Below, one piece after another: positions 53,485-64,000 of a stretch of DNA of 64,000 nucleotides. The notes under the pieces are model-generated. The model was not told the origin of the DNA. It made no database searches and worked only from the letters and a program-made list of their open reading frames with translations. The position numbers and the translations under genes were made by a program. The stretch comes from Symbiodinium sp. CCMP2592 (lineage: Eukaryota; Sar; Dinophyceae; Suessiales; Symbiodiniaceae): the NCBI GenBank assembly GCA_905221615.1, contig CAJNDT010002057.1, forward strand, positions 636,044 to 700,043, in the 5' to 3' direction. Position 1 is the stretch's first letter. Each line of letters opens with the position of its first letter.

Positions 53485-53716
53485 CATGGAAACTTTTAAC
53501 TATCCGGTCGCACCGGCCGATTTGCCTAAACTTTCTGAGCCAAACCCTCCCATGCAGACACATAAACCTCCGACTAAGACCCAGAACGCTGCCTATGTAA
53601 ACGCAAAGCTGCAATGTCCAATTCTGTGGATGCCGTGTGCTTTCTTGGGCGTGGGACTCTGCAACAGGGCCAGACTGCATGCTGCCGACAGCTACATTCA
53701 GATATTGGGCTTGTGA
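53485..53716. CDS. Repeat-free open island, strand unsettled
   Basis: Plus reads METFNYPVAPADLPKLSEPN and on to a stop at 53714; minus is open across 53396-53752. The lack of telomere-like repeats suggests exon or untranslated sequence. No family recognised on either strand. Confidence 0.25.
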
Positions 53717-53779
53717 CAAGCATTGCCTCATCGACCACCGCCAGCGCAACATTCAGTAGGAAGAATGACGTTACCTGGC

Positions 53780-53880
53780 TTAGTTGCTGAGTTCATAAGC
53801 CCCCCAAAAAGTGTACACTTTTAGTTTTATAGTGGGTAACATTATCCCAAGAAGTGTAAAGTGTATCCACTCAGCTACTT
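53780..53880. mobile_element. Fold-back element, family G
   Basis: Full copy. Confidence 0.8.
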
Positions 53881-54598
53881 ACCTGGCAGTGCGCGGGCAA
53901 GCAACATGTGGCAGAGTGTCAGCTTTCGGCCTGCAGAACCTCACAACTCTATGTCCCCAAAAGGGCCACTGGGAGCTCACCCTGACGTCTAAACCCTAGC
54001 TGTGGCCCCAAACCCTACAAAATTAAAACGGTAGTTCTTCGGATCTCAAGGTAGATAATAAGCCTTGAAGTTCCGGATTCTCCCAAGGCTTCGGGGTTCC
54101 GGGCTGAAGGTTCTGGTGCGTGCAGGGCGGATCGAAAGCCCGAAACCCGGGTTAACCTCAAACAAAACCCGAAATCCTTAGGCGTCTTCGGCCGCAGGGT
54201 GTAGCGTTTACTGTAGGGTTTAGCCTAAACCTTCAACCCTAAGCCTCGAACCGGAATCCCGAACCTCAAACCCCAAATCCTGTCATAATCTCACGGTTAC
54301 CGGTTGCGTACTCAGCTACGAAGTGGGTGTCGGGACATGTCTAGCATGTTGAGCTGTTCATGGTGTTGGGCCTGGTGTCGGTATGCAGTCTGTTTGTAAA
54401 TGTTGGTGTAAGGTGATGGGGGCTCTGTGTTTAGGGTTCGGGAGTTTAGGGCAACAATGCCTGAACGTTCAACTTAACTCATCACTGTCTGGTTGAATAA
54501 TAAAACGAATCAGGGCGAGAGCTACCACTAGGAGGTGTATGAAATAGGGCTGTGGGGAAACCACTTCCGGTTGGGTTTCTGATGCCAGGCGCCCCGAC

Positions 54599-54649
54599 CG
54601 GGATAAGGAGAAAGAAATACACTGTGGCCACCACCATACCATGGCCGTC
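54599..54649 (-). CDS. Probable S6 exon of the channel gene
   Basis: A 17-codon phase-0 exon after AG|G reads DGHGMVVATVYFFLLIP and ends at a GT donor. Its hydrophobic run suits the S6 helix that follows the pore loop in voltage-gated channels. It lies 1.7 kb downstream of the pore exon on the same strand. Exons coding the remainder of S6 and any further domain were not identified. Confidence 0.45.
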
Positions 54650-54867
54650 CTTCTGGCAGGTTGCTTGAAGAAATTCTTTCAGACTCCGAACCCTTTCTCT
54701 GATTTGAGGAGTATCATTTTCAGAGGTCAGATGCTCAGCTTCTCAGTCTCGGATCCCGAGAATTACACACCCCAGAGCTGAGGTGGCTGCCAATCACAAC
54801 CACCGAAAACCCCAAACCAACGGACGTCCGGTCAGTCATTGCATGGACCTGTCTGTTCAGGTGCCTG

Positions 54868-54967
54868 CGGTTGATGATATAAATCGTGCATTACCCATAA
54901 TCGGAATATGCCATATTTCCCATAGTTGAGGGTCCTTAAGGTAATGCAGGATTTATATCATCAACCG
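54868..54967. mobile_element. Fold-back element, family C
   Basis: Full copy, ends intact. Confidence 0.85.
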
Positions 54968-55371
54968 CTGTCAACTTGGGTTGGGCCTGCATTCGGTCTT
55001 TCCTTGCAAGACACTGAACCCTGAACCACGAAAGTGAACTAAAACCCACTAGGCCCGAAACCCCTAACGGGAATCTAAGATTCTAAAAAGGAGCAGGGGG
55101 ATGTGCAATGGGCCTCGGAATACTCGTAGCCCCTCTGAGCACCAGCAGGGCACCGGCACCCCAAAGTACCCTTCAGTAGAGCCCATATGGTCCTTAATAG
55201 ACGGTGTTCGGGGTATAGTTGAGGGTCTAGGCATTCCCGACATCTTGAAGCCCCATCCTCAACCCTTGACCTCCCTCTCCCGTCGTTCCGTTTGACCGGA
55301 CATTCTGCCAAGCCCCTACAGCCGAAAGCTGCCTGTCCTGAATGCGATACATGACCTCGGCTCTGGACATT

Positions 55372-55517
55372 ACTTGGAGGGTCGTGGGACTTAGTAAGTA
55401 ATTATATTTTAGGGACTTATAAGTATCATAAGCCCAATTAGGGCCCCTTTTAAGGTACTTATAAGTCATTATAAGTCTACTTACTATCTACTTACTGAGT
55501 CTCCCTACCCTCCAAGT
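55372..55517. mobile_element. Fold-back element, subfamily B
   Basis: Full copy, between the two channel exons at 55.7 and 54.6 kb. Confidence 0.85.
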
Positions 55518-55698
55518 ACGGTATTAACGATTCAGGGTTTAGGTTTTACTTGCTGCAGGATGTCGGGTTTAGGCATGGGCTTTAGGAGTTTTGGGGCATT
55601 ATAAGATACATTCCCATGCATGAAGGGTTGTGCCGAGAATCAGTGCGACGCGTGCTGGGCTAAATTGATTAGGATTCTGTACCCTCAACATACCTTAC

Positions 55699-55746
55699 CT
55701 GGACCCTAAGAAGCGCACCGAGTTTCTTGTGCTTCAGGATCTCGCA
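55699..55746 (-). CDS. Probable next exon of the channel gene, pore-to-S6 linker
   Basis: A 16-codon phase-0 exon reading CEILKHKKLGALLRVQ lies between AG and a canonical GT donor (GTAAGG). Both ends are phase 0, so it fits between the pore exon and the hydrophobic exon at 54.6 kb, where a linker of about 20 residues is expected. The sequence itself is not diagnostic of channels. Confidence 0.4.
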
Positions 55747-56330
55747 CTCCATGAAGCCCAAACTTAACTTACAACCTCAGCCCCATAAAAAGCGTGCAAT
55801 GTGAAGCTTACGTTATGATCTAAGTAAAGCCTACGTAACTGACAGCGACTTACAACTGGGCTAAATAGGTAATTAGATTTAGGTACACAAGTATCGTTTG
55901 GTTATAAGCAAGCTGAACCTCCATACACGGAACACAAAGCAGGCCCACAGCCTGCAAATGCAACAGGCTCCGCGATGTTCCTGCACCCAAAAACCCTCAT
56001 TCAACTCCCAACCTGAAACCCTAAACCCTATATCCAAACCCCAACTACACTCCTAAACCTCAACCCGGAATGATCTCAGCGCCTCGAAGCTGCAGGATCG
56101 GTACCGTAAGATGAACTCTGAGCCCGAAGCTTTAACCTCGAACCCTAAACCATGCATACCCCATGGCCCATACCCTATGCACCCTAGACTGCTCATCACC
56201 CTAGACCCGAAACGCCCCAACCCCTATAGTCCCCTTACATGCTTCTTGTGTAGTACCATTGCAGTATCCTTATAGCCCCCTTAACGCACCCTTATGGTAC
56301 CCTGGCTACTCTGGCCGCCGGGCTCCGCAC

Positions 56331-56383
56331 GTCGGTCCAGCCCTCGAGCGTCATGCACTGAAAAATGGTTATCAAAGCGGAAC
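56331..56383 (-). CDS. Voltage-gated cation channel, pore-loop exon
   Basis: After an AG|G acceptor this exon reads SALITIFQCMTLEGWTD and ends at a GT donor. It matches the end of the pore helix and the selectivity filter of four-domain calcium/sodium-type channels (consensus FQC(I/M)T(L/M)EGWTD); the Glu is the position that binds the ion in Cav channels. The 53-nt exon enters in phase 1 and leaves in phase 0. The protein should sit in a membrane and conduct Ca2+ or Na+. Only the pore and the following segment were found, so the number of domains is unknown. Confidence 0.8.
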
Positions 56384-56871
56384 CTGTTCAGGGTTTTACG
56401 GCTTGGAGCCTAGGGTTCAGGGTCTTGGGGTTTAGGGCTTAGGGATAGGGTTCGGGGTCTTCGGGTTCAGGGGGTTTAGGGTTTCGAAAAGGGCTTCATC
56501 GGGGTTCTGCAAGGGGCTCTATGGCTCTAGATGGGTTCTACAAGGGTTGGATGAGGAACCTGTTGGCATGTAAGTGGGTTGCTATTACTGTTGGAACTGT
56601 AGATACCCGAAGTGGGGTTGCCTACCTGATTTGTAGTCTTCGCGAACGTTACTTACAACATACTTCCTCAGGATTTGGGGGCTTTGGGGGCTTTGGGGTT
56701 TTTGGGTCTCGGGTCTTATGGGTTTTGCTTTAAGGTGTCGAGCCCCGGGTCAGGAGTCCAAGAGCTCAGGGCTCAGGGTTTGGGACGGGATCTCCTCGCG
56801 AGCCTTGCAATGAAGGAGCTCTTCACTGCAATCTTGAGATTTCTTGCTTTGGGTTTACAGGGAACTCCAGA

Positions 56872-56957
56872 AAGTTGGAATATGGTTTCATGGTAGGATA
56901 CCTTAAAAATTTACCATAAAAGGTTTAGGATAATCATATTCCAACTTTCTGGCTTTT
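56872..56957. mobile_element. Single-copy fold-back
   Basis: Arms CCAGAAAGTTGGAATATG and inverse, short. Confidence 0.75.
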
Positions 56958-57275
56958 ACTAAAAGGGCCTGAGGCTCCCATAAAGCCTTAAACCCTAAAC
57001 CCCGAATCCGGCCTACGGCCCCGGAGCCCACACCTCCGAATAGCGGCAGACTGCAGAGCCTCATTTTGCAAACCTTGCGGCTCAAGCTCCCATCCGGCGG
57101 CCCCCAAAAAAGGCACCAATCTAGAATAACTTGCCCATGACGGTTCGTGAGCTTGGGAACCGTGGAAAACTCATGGGGGGCTTCAGACAATCAAATAATC
57201 TTTACTCCCACCCCAAAAAACTAGGATCCTGCTTCTAAGGGAAGGTAGCCCTCATTGTCTGAAACCCTCCTTGCT

Positions 57276-57374
57276 GTTGATGATATAAATCCTGCATTAC
57301 CCATAATGAGGAATATACCATAATTCCCATAGTTTAGGGTCCTTAAGGTCATGCAGGATTTATATCATCAACCG
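57276..57374. mobile_element. Fold-back element, family C
   Basis: Full copy, closest to the consensus. Confidence 0.85.
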
Positions 57375-57498
57375 TTGTCGCCCCCTGGGACTTTTTGGGA
57401 TATCCTCAGGAGACCCGTGGGTTCTACTAACCCTGGGAATCCTGGAGGATCCATCGAAAGCCCTTGGGAGTGTTTAGCTTCCTTCCCAACTGGTCCTA

Positions 57499-57598
57499 TG
57501 TACCTGTATGGTAGAATGTAGGGTTTCTATATTAGGAAATACTATTATGATCCAGGGAAGTATCCCCCATAACAGTACATGGGATCCTTTGGGCTTCT
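57499..57598. mobile_element. Fold-back element, family I-like
   Basis: Arms GTACCTGTATGG / inverse; distant relation to the copy at 35.2 kb. Confidence 0.45.
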
Positions 57599-57910
57599 AC
57601 CTCAACCCTTAACCCTGGGACCCGTAAACCCTAAACCCCACGGCCGTAAACCTGCTTGGAGCCTAAACCCTAAACCTAAACCCGGCCTAAACCCTAACGA
57701 CCGCAGAAGCCTCGGAAGGCTTTAAAAGTTGTTGCGAGCCTCTGGGAACAGGGGAATCCGTGGGATCCATCGGCATCGCTGGGGTCTTGTAACATCGAGA
57801 GTCGCGCAAGGCTTCGTAAGGGTTATGAGTTTAGGGGTTTGCAGCAAGTTGTGTTCGGTTTTTCGTGGTTTCGTATGAACTTTATAAGGCTTTAGGGGCT
57901 TAGATCCTGG

Positions 57911-58111
57911 GATCCAGAAGAAGCTCAGGGCACAACAGAAGAAGCATCAGCGGTCGTTGTGCGTATGGCAGTCGCGCTGGCATCCGCAGTCGCGTCTGTC
58001 TCGGTTGGCATCGACTCCCTTCGTTCTGTAATGGCTGAGAGAAACAAAGGTCTAACTTTTCAAGACAATACCGAACTACTACAAAAAAGCCTAAAAAGAA
58101 ATAAAAGCTGA
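57911..58111 (+). CDS. Candidate last exon on the plus strand, Ala/Val helix
   Basis: A 67-codon open frame with its stop at 58109 reads DPEEAQGTTEEASAVVVRMA, VALASAVASVSVGIDSLRSV then MAERNKG. It ends 30 nt before the stop of the minus-strand Cys-rich exon, so the two would be tail to tail. The minus strand is partly open here also, so confidence is limited. Confidence 0.35.
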   Translation, partial: DPEEAQGTTEEASAVVVRMAVALASAVASVSVGIDSLRSVMAERNKGLTFQDNTELLQKSLKRNKS

Positions 58112-58140
58112 GTTATAACTAACTATTGAAGAACTAAGAC

Positions 58141-58290
58141 TCAGACGAGACAAAGCCCCCACAAGACCGTGCTGAGGCTCTCGGGGCAGCAGTGGGGAGC
58201 CCAGCTGCGCTCACCAAAGCCGGCGCAGCCTTTAACACGGCCTTCGGGGCGGTCTTTGGGTGGGCAGGCGCACCACTTGACGCCACCGTC
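58141..58290 (-). CDS. C-terminal exon of a Cys-rich host protein
   Basis: After CCCAG|G the minus strand reads DGGVKWCACPPKDRPEGRVK, GCAGFGERSWAPHCCPESLS, then TVLWGLCLV and a stop. Six cysteines in 49 residues suggest disulfides or metal binding. Upstream, 58.3-58.6 kb is also repeat-free and open on minus (e.g. TVETAGNNLAQDPLEFPSSS), likely earlier exons. No family recognised. Confidence 0.5.
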   Translation of the reverse strand, partial: DGGVKWCACPPKDRPEGRVKGCAGFGERSWAPHCCPESLSTVLWGLCLV

Positions 58291-58299
58291 CTGGGTGGC

Positions 58300-58599
58300 T
58301 CTTGCAGAAAAAGGTAGGGTTGAGGGGTGGGGTCGTGAACTACCTCCACTGCCCGGTGATCTCGTTGATCCCGTTCATTCGTCCTCCTACTTTGCATTGC
58401 GTGCCGTGGCTCATAGAACACGTCGGGAAGTGGCTCCGCCTTGCAGCCCTTCAGAAGAAGTCCCATAGGGATAGCGCCGAAAATCAGAACGGCTTTTCTC
58501 ATTGTTGATAAAGGTCGAGCTGCTTGGGAATTCTAACGGATCTTGGGCCAAATTGTTGCCGGCAGTTTCGACCGTGCTGCCAGGAATTGTTGGGCTCAT
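58300..58599 (-). CDS. Probable upstream exons of the Cys-rich protein gene
   Basis: The minus strand is open in overlapping frames, including STFINNEKSRSDFRRYPYGT and MRKAVLIFGAIPMGLLLKGC. The second would be a good signal peptide if it is a true start. The exact exon layout was not resolved. Confidence 0.35.
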
Positions 58600-58619
58600 A
58601 GGAAGCTTGGGCTGTGCCG

Positions 58620-59430
58620 TCCCCTAAACCCTAAACTAAACCCTTTACCCTAAGCCACCATCGCAGGAATCGGAGAGAAGGAGGCGGACAGAAAGACGGA
58701 GAGAGAGGGACACGCATCAAGACACAGGCATGCAGCAACCCTAACCGGTAATTCTTAAACCGTATCAACCAAAAACGGACAGTGCGCCAGTGCTGTGCAA
58801 ACTCTAAATCCAAGATCATGGGTTGCTGTCAAAGTTCTCGAAGGGCTTCTATCAAGGTCTATGAGGGGTTCCTGAAGTTTCGCCAGGTTCTTAATTAATA
58901 GACTGAGCAAGCCTTGCTCATGTTTGAGGGTGCGGCTGCATCTTTCGGACGATGTTCCGGATCATTGCGGATCTCATGAGGCCTAAAGACGTCACGTTCG
59001 GAGATGTATGGTTTAGGTTTGCTGAAGGCTGTGGGCCCAAAACACATGGATACATCAAATAGCACCGCACGTGAGAGGCAAAGTCAATAAGTTTCTTTCG
59101 AAAACCTGCTGGCGCGTGCGCGAAACACAACTTTACAAAGCTAGGCCGTGTGCTCGCAGCCAAATCTTTATTGAAACCCGTGCATGACTTACAAAGACCG
59201 GGAAAAGCTTGCAAACATTGATGTGTCAGAACTATCAGCAAGCGAACGAAACTACAACCCCTACCAGCACTCGTATCCTGAACGGCCGTAAACCTGATAC
59301 AACCCTGATTTCTGAACCTTAAACCCTGCGACCCTCTAGGAAGCTGCGGAACCCTACGTTTCAACAAGCCGAAGCCTTCGACCCTGCATCCAAAAGAACA
59401 GCCAGGTGCGAGCTTCGGTGCTATTGTCGC
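58620..59430. other. Repeat-poor stretch, no firm gene
   Basis: Minus is open over 58918-59367 (e.g. IVRKMQPHP upstream of weak frames) but shows no domain; may be untranslated sequence. Confidence 0.35.
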
Positions 59431-59555
59431 CTTGACCTACCCTTACCCAAACCTAGGGTCCCTGTAAAATTATCCAAACCTAGGGTCCCTATAAAATCCC
59501 GATTAGGGTTTAGAAGAAGAGCCTACAAAAAAAGTAGGCCAGGGTAGTTTAGGGT
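59430..59555. mobile_element. Fold-back element, family D, rearranged
   Basis: Ends and the CCTACAAAAAAAGTAGG core are present, but CCAAACCTAGGGTCCCT is duplicated inside. Confidence 0.6.
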
Positions 59556-59950
59556 AGAGTATAAGACCACAAAGAAAACTATTGAAATCTTTTCGGCTTC
59601 TGTACGAAACCCTGTAAAGCCCTATTCAACTCTACATAAGCCGTGCAATCCCTATAACACTGTAACGCTATATCAAACCCCATAACCCCCCCCCCCTCTC
59701 CCCCGGCACCCATGTGATCGAAGCAAATCCACTCGCTCTCGGGGAACACCTGCTTCAAGGATCAAAGAAAATGAAAGAAGTTTAGTTGTAGGGTCTAGGG
59801 CTAGGGGCTTCAGGATTTAGGATTTAGGGCTTTCAGGTTACAGTACCTTTGTATTCCTTGAGGCATCGTCTAAGAGTTCTGGGACCAGTGAACTTCGCAC
59901 TCCGGTGGCTGTCAACTTTTGCGACATGCATAGTTTAGGGTGTCGGGCTT

Positions 59951-60084
59951 ACTTCGAAAGTCGGGGGCCTAGTAAGTAGTTATTCTAGAGACTTACAAGT
60001 ATCATCACCCCAATCAGGGTCCCATTTTAGGGTACTTAGAAGACAACTTACTACCCACTTACTAAGTCCCCCGACCCCCCAAGC
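59951..60084. mobile_element. Fold-back element, subfamily B
   Basis: Full copy with slightly diverged left end. Confidence 0.8.
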
Positions 60085-60431
60085 AGGGATTAGAGTCTCG
60101 TCGTGGCTTCATAGCGAGAAACCCCCAGCCCAGACAGCCTCCGCCGAAAGCAGACTTATGTGGTACCCTCAACCTTCAATCGCCAAACCCTGTCCAAACC
60201 CGAACCCACTAAACCTCGAATCGTCGACCCCTGAGCCCCCAAAGTCTAAGTTACGTCCGAAGCCCTACACCGTGCACAACCCACTTCGACCAAACGCATC
60301 CCACTTCACAACAAGCATAGAGGTACACCATCATAAAGATACTGCCCTGTCACACTTCCTGCTCTTACGAGCAACTGCGGCAACATCCTACCAAAGGAAA
60401 CGGTCCTTCACCAAGCTCGCATAATATGGTG

Positions 60432-60480
60432 GCCTTGATAATTAGAAAAGGGCTTGGGGGTAGACTATAGTATGAAAAGA
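60432..60480. mobile_element. Family E half element
   Basis: Left half only, to ATAGTATGAAAAGAC. Confidence 0.5.
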
Positions 60481-60750
60481 CTATTGGTATTCAATTCCTC
60501 AGGCTTCTATATTACTGTACCCAAGTCTACGTGCACGGCCTCCAACATCTAGCATGCTTGACCCAGCCCCGTAAGCCCTAAACCCTAAACCTCTAAACCA
60601 TAAACCCTCACACAAATCGACATCCCAGTCTAAGGCAAAGAACAACTCCTCAGCCCTTGCAAGCCCGCAACTGCTAGACCTGACCTGCACCCGAATGCTG
60701 AACTTTCAAGCCCTTGGACCCAAAACCAATATCCTGAATCCACAGACCCT

Positions 60751-60869
60751 ACTTACAGGGTCATGGGACTTAGTAACTAGGGTTATAATTAAGGTAAAAC
60801 TAGACTCAAAACTACTTATAATCCAAATTAAGGTTCTTGCAACCTTACTAAGTCCTAATGTCCTCATAA
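60751..60869. mobile_element. Fold-back element, family A, diverged
   Basis: Left end typical, right end degraded (AAGTCCTAATGTCCTC). Confidence 0.7.
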
Positions 60870-60879
60870 AGCGCAGACA

Positions 60880-61000
60880 TCTACCCAGAATCCTAAACCC
60901 TAAACCCTAATACCCGAAAGGCCAAATACCCGAGACCCTGGATAAACCTTGAATCCTAAACCCCAAACCCTAAACCCTAAACCCTAAAATGGTGCGGTCT
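60880..61000. repeat. Telomere-like tract
   Basis: CCCTAAA units, C-rich strand. Confidence 0.85.
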
Positions 61001-61145
61001 GGAAGGCCAGGAGACCTTAAAAGGCGCTGAGCCCATGCACCAGGGAAATCCCTGCCTGTGCACAGACAGGTTGAGAGGGGCAAAAAGAAGAGGGGCGGGG
61101 GAGGAGGGGGGGTTATGGGTTTGAGGTCCGGGTCTACGCTGCAAG

Positions 61146-61189
61146 TACATACCTACATACATGCATACCACCAACCTACATACATACAC
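61146..61189. repeat. TACA microsatellite
   Basis: ACATACCTACATACATGCAT-type units. Confidence 0.85.
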
Positions 61190-61409
61190 AAAGAGGAAAA
61201 GAGAAAATTAATACTGGGATATCCCAATAAAACGGGTACTTTAAAATCCGCACTCAGGGGTGAAACAGTTCTTGTGAAAACCTGACGATTGCAGGGTCCT
61301 AGGGGAGGAGCTGTAGATCATGCCGAGGGATGCATTCGGAATCCAGTCGGAATCCCGCCACGACCCTCAAGCGCCAAGCCTTCAAACATCAACCTCAACC
61401 TCAAACCTA

Positions 61410-61516
61410 TATGGGTGGTTGTCAAAATTATGGCCCCTTTTTGGGTCCATATTATAATACGGCACCTAACATTTAGGGTACCCCAAAAGCGACCATAATA
61501 TTGACAACCACCCATA
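61410..61516. mobile_element. Fold-back element, family F
   Basis: Second copy of the family with the same ends. Confidence 0.85.
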
Positions 61517-61585
61517 TGCCTAAACCCCCACTCCCGCATCTACCGCAGACCCTCCGTCTCCTACCTCCAAACATCCGGAGCCCCT

Positions 61586-61718
61586 ACTTGGAGGGTCCGG
61601 GGACGTAGTAAGTAGGTTATAAGTAGACGTATAAGTGCCTTAAAAGGGGCCCTAATTGGGTTATGGTATTTATAAGTCTCCAAAATAACTACTTACTAAA
61701 TCCCCCGACCCTCCAAGC
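61586..61718. mobile_element. Fold-back element, subfamily B
   Basis: Full copy in the opposite orientation. Confidence 0.8.
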
Positions 61719-61859
61719 ACACCTCTGAATAATGAATCCCTGGATCCCCCCAACCCCCAAACAACTCTGAACCTCTGGACCGTAATCTACAAATCCCATA
61801 AAACCAGAAACCGAAAGATTACTAAGCCCTAAACTCTTCATGATCGAAGCAGACCTGAA

Positions 61860-62080
61860 CTCTGTAAACCCTTACACAAACCCCGAAACTCCTTAAGACC
61901 TTAAATCCTAGACCCTTGAATTGAACCTGAAACCCCTAAACCCTAAAGCCTTCAACTCCCTAAGACCTGAAACCATAAACCCCTAAGCCCCTAAACCATA
62001 AACCCCTAAACCCCTAAACCCTAAACCATAAACCCCTAAACCCTAAACCCCTAAACCCTAAACCCTGAACCCTAAACCCG
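61860..62080. repeat. Telomere-like tract
   Basis: CCCCTAAACCATAAA and CCCTAAACC units; the last dense tract before the repeat-free block at 62.3 kb. Confidence 0.9.
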
Positions 62081-62289
62081 TGACCCAAAAGGCCGTCTCC
62101 GAACCGATTCGATCCAAGGCCCTAGCCGGCCACCATCGAAGACGGGACCTCGACAGCCAAAAAGCATAATATAGGGGCCTCAAAGAGGAAAAAAAGGGCT
62201 CCTATAAAGGGGGGTTCCTTAAAGGGCGCTATAATGGATCTATAGTAGGGTTCTGTAGTGTAGGGCGGGCCTAAAAAACAACTTCGGAA

Positions 62290-64000
62290 AGATTGGGTGG
62301 AGTAGGGGTTTTGAGGCATTTTTTTTTGCGTGCACTGACCCTTTCTCCACTTCTCCAAGCGTCAAAGCCGAGACTTAGCCTGCCGCACGGGGCTTGCACT
62401 ACACTGGCACTCAGAGGACAACCCACCCCCATCGCCATCATCACATCAGCGACCACCACAGGACTTTCACGACTCATCACGGCTTCTACTGCGTTCGATG
62501 TGTCGTTCACGCACATGATCACCAGTATGGTCCCGTACTTGTGGTCGACCTCTACACGGCTCATCAGACTCATCTGTTGCATCCGACTCATAGGCAGGCA
62601 TACTTCTTGACCAGTACAGACCACGTTCATCCCGTTCAACACCTGCATCAGCATCATCTCCAACTTCACCGGGAGGGACACCAAGAGGGGCTCGGCGATG
62701 ACGTTGTGCAGAAGGTCCAGAAGGTCCGGCAGCATCACTACATGGTAGTCCATCAACAGCGCGACGACGTCCTCCAGCAACCCGACGACGCACTCCAGGA
62801 ACAGCAAGACGACCTAAGCCAAGCTCCGTCGAAGACAGAGCACCTGTGGATCCACTCGTAGTTGTTGGCATCGCCCCTGACGACGCAGCCATCCCCACCG
62901 GTCTCTCGCTCAGTGTTCTCGCAGGAGGGGCTTGTCCGGGCACTTGCTCGAGTAATGGATTCACATCCTCCCGGACCAGTCGAGGCCGCGGTCGACCAGT
63001 ACGTCCACCGGCGACCATTCATGACTCTTCCAAAGAGCAGGCTGGTGGGCATTTCCTCACCGGCGGGCCAGTTGGTGATTTCTTGTCCTGGGTCCATCTG
63101 GATCAAGAAGAGGCCTCGGTCCGCTTCTGGGCGCCAATGTCCCACAGGAGGCCCACTACCCGCTGCTTCATGTAGCGATCGCATGTGACTTCGCCATGCT
63201 CTTCGTCGGTATCCCTGTATCACATGCGGCGACTCGTGCGGGAGGGCCCAGGCGACTTCGTCCAGGGAAGCAGGGAACCCAGGCTGGAGAAGCACCGAGG
63301 GGGCCGTGACCCATTGTGAGGTTCCTTCCTCACTCGCGCCCAATCCATGAGCTGACTGTGCCACTACCGCACGCCATGAGTCTTAACAATTAATACTGTT
63401 GATCACATATAATGAACCTCCATCCACACGCTACTCGTCGTCGTCCACGGTGCCCGGCAGCGCGGTGAAACGCATCGTCTGGATACCGAGGGCATCAAAA
63501 CGGCGCTCACAAATCGCTGTGGCGGACATGCGGTTATACCTCTTGACGGCCCTTAGCCATCGCGAGGTCGTCACGGCACGATACTCCAAGAAGTCGGAGT
63601 TTGACAGCAAGAAGCCATCACGTGCCGTCAACAAGTTCGGAAGATCGTTGGCTGCGGTACAGCTTGCGTCATTGTACTCGAGTCGTGCCAACGAGTACAT
63701 CGCAGCAGCCGACATTGGGGTCAGGAAAGACCGGTCTGCATGGAAGGTGACCACTGAGCCGGCATCCAACATCCGGTCGTAGGTCGCAGCATCGTAGCGA
63801 AGCGAGATCAGGGTACTGGAGTCGAATGAGGTTCGAGCATCCTTAAGAGGGAATGTCGAGAACCCGGTCAATGTCCGGTCGCTGACCAATTTATCCCGAA
63901 TCAAGTCGACAGACGGCTCCTGAAATAGACCAAGTTGGAAATAATCCGGAGCTTGACACCGGGTGAGCCAGGCGGTCCATGACCCAGTCCTGGTGTCCAT
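62290..64000 (-). CDS. Unassigned coding-like block at the window edge
   Basis: From 62.3 kb to the end there are no telomere-like repeats, GC is higher, and the minus strand is open in long stretches. The outermost (63431 to beyond 64000) reads RCQAPDYFQLGLFQEPSVDL and DAGSVVTFHADRSFLTPMSA. A further stretch (62753-63364) reads PGFPASLDEVAWALPHESPH. An Arg/Ser/Asp-rich tail lies near 62.5-62.6 kb. I recognise no family. It could be a host gene with few introns or part of an inserted, virus-like or transposon sequence cut off by the window. Confidence 0.4.

Noticed and set aside
1-64000. CRISPR arrays and bacterial operons
   Set aside because: No short direct repeats with unique spacers and no prokaryotic gene order; the sequence is eukaryotic.

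Overview
The window looks like nuclear DNA of a dinoflagellate, probably from or near the Symbiodiniaceae-type core dinoflagellates. I cannot name a genus. Four things point there. (1) TTTAGGG/CCCTAAA-like repeats are spread over almost the whole window in both orientations. (2) The host exons I could chain use GT, GC and GA splice donors, with AG usually followed by G. (3) There is a large Ty1/copia element of the kind common in dinoflagellates. (4) Nearly all exon islands lie on one strand (minus), as in unidirectional gene clusters. No tRNA, rRNA, spliced-leader RNA gene or CRISPR array was recognised.

Most real genes here are split into short exons (25-140 nt) set as islands in introns made of degenerate telomere-like repeats and small fold-back elements, so long open frames miss them. 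The best case is a 17-exon minus-strand gene (39501 to 27149). Its exons chain in phase into a 442-residue protein with an N-terminal membrane anchor and a Rossmann-like C-terminal half. A second gene (exons near 56.4-54.6 kb, minus) carries an unmistakable voltage-gated cation-channel pore loop. A third starts near 19.3 kb (minus), and further islands continue down to 1.7 kb. They look like coding exons but I could not join them safely.

Layout. 1-9.4 kb: telomere-like sequence with exon islands. 10.2-11.5 kb: 11-unit tandem array of 111-119 bp. 11.84-14.40 kb and 20.26-21.45 kb: two arrays of the same ~464-bp unit that begin and end in the same phase and are flanked by TA. 14.6-25.5 kb: exon islands and fold-back elements. 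27.1-39.5 kb: the 17-exon gene. 40.3-41.1 kb: microsatellites. 41,519-51,063: an apparently whole copia element with identical 177-bp LTRs and a 5-bp target duplication. 51.2-58.6 kb: further exons, including the channel. 58.7-62.2 kb: repeats and fold-backs. 62.3-64.0 kb: an unassigned coding-like block free of telomere-like repeats.

At least nine families of ~90-150 bp inverted-repeat elements occur. One family (A/B, nineteen copies or pieces) lies exactly at splice sites of the 17-exon gene in three introns, as expected of introner-like elements that bring their own splice sites.
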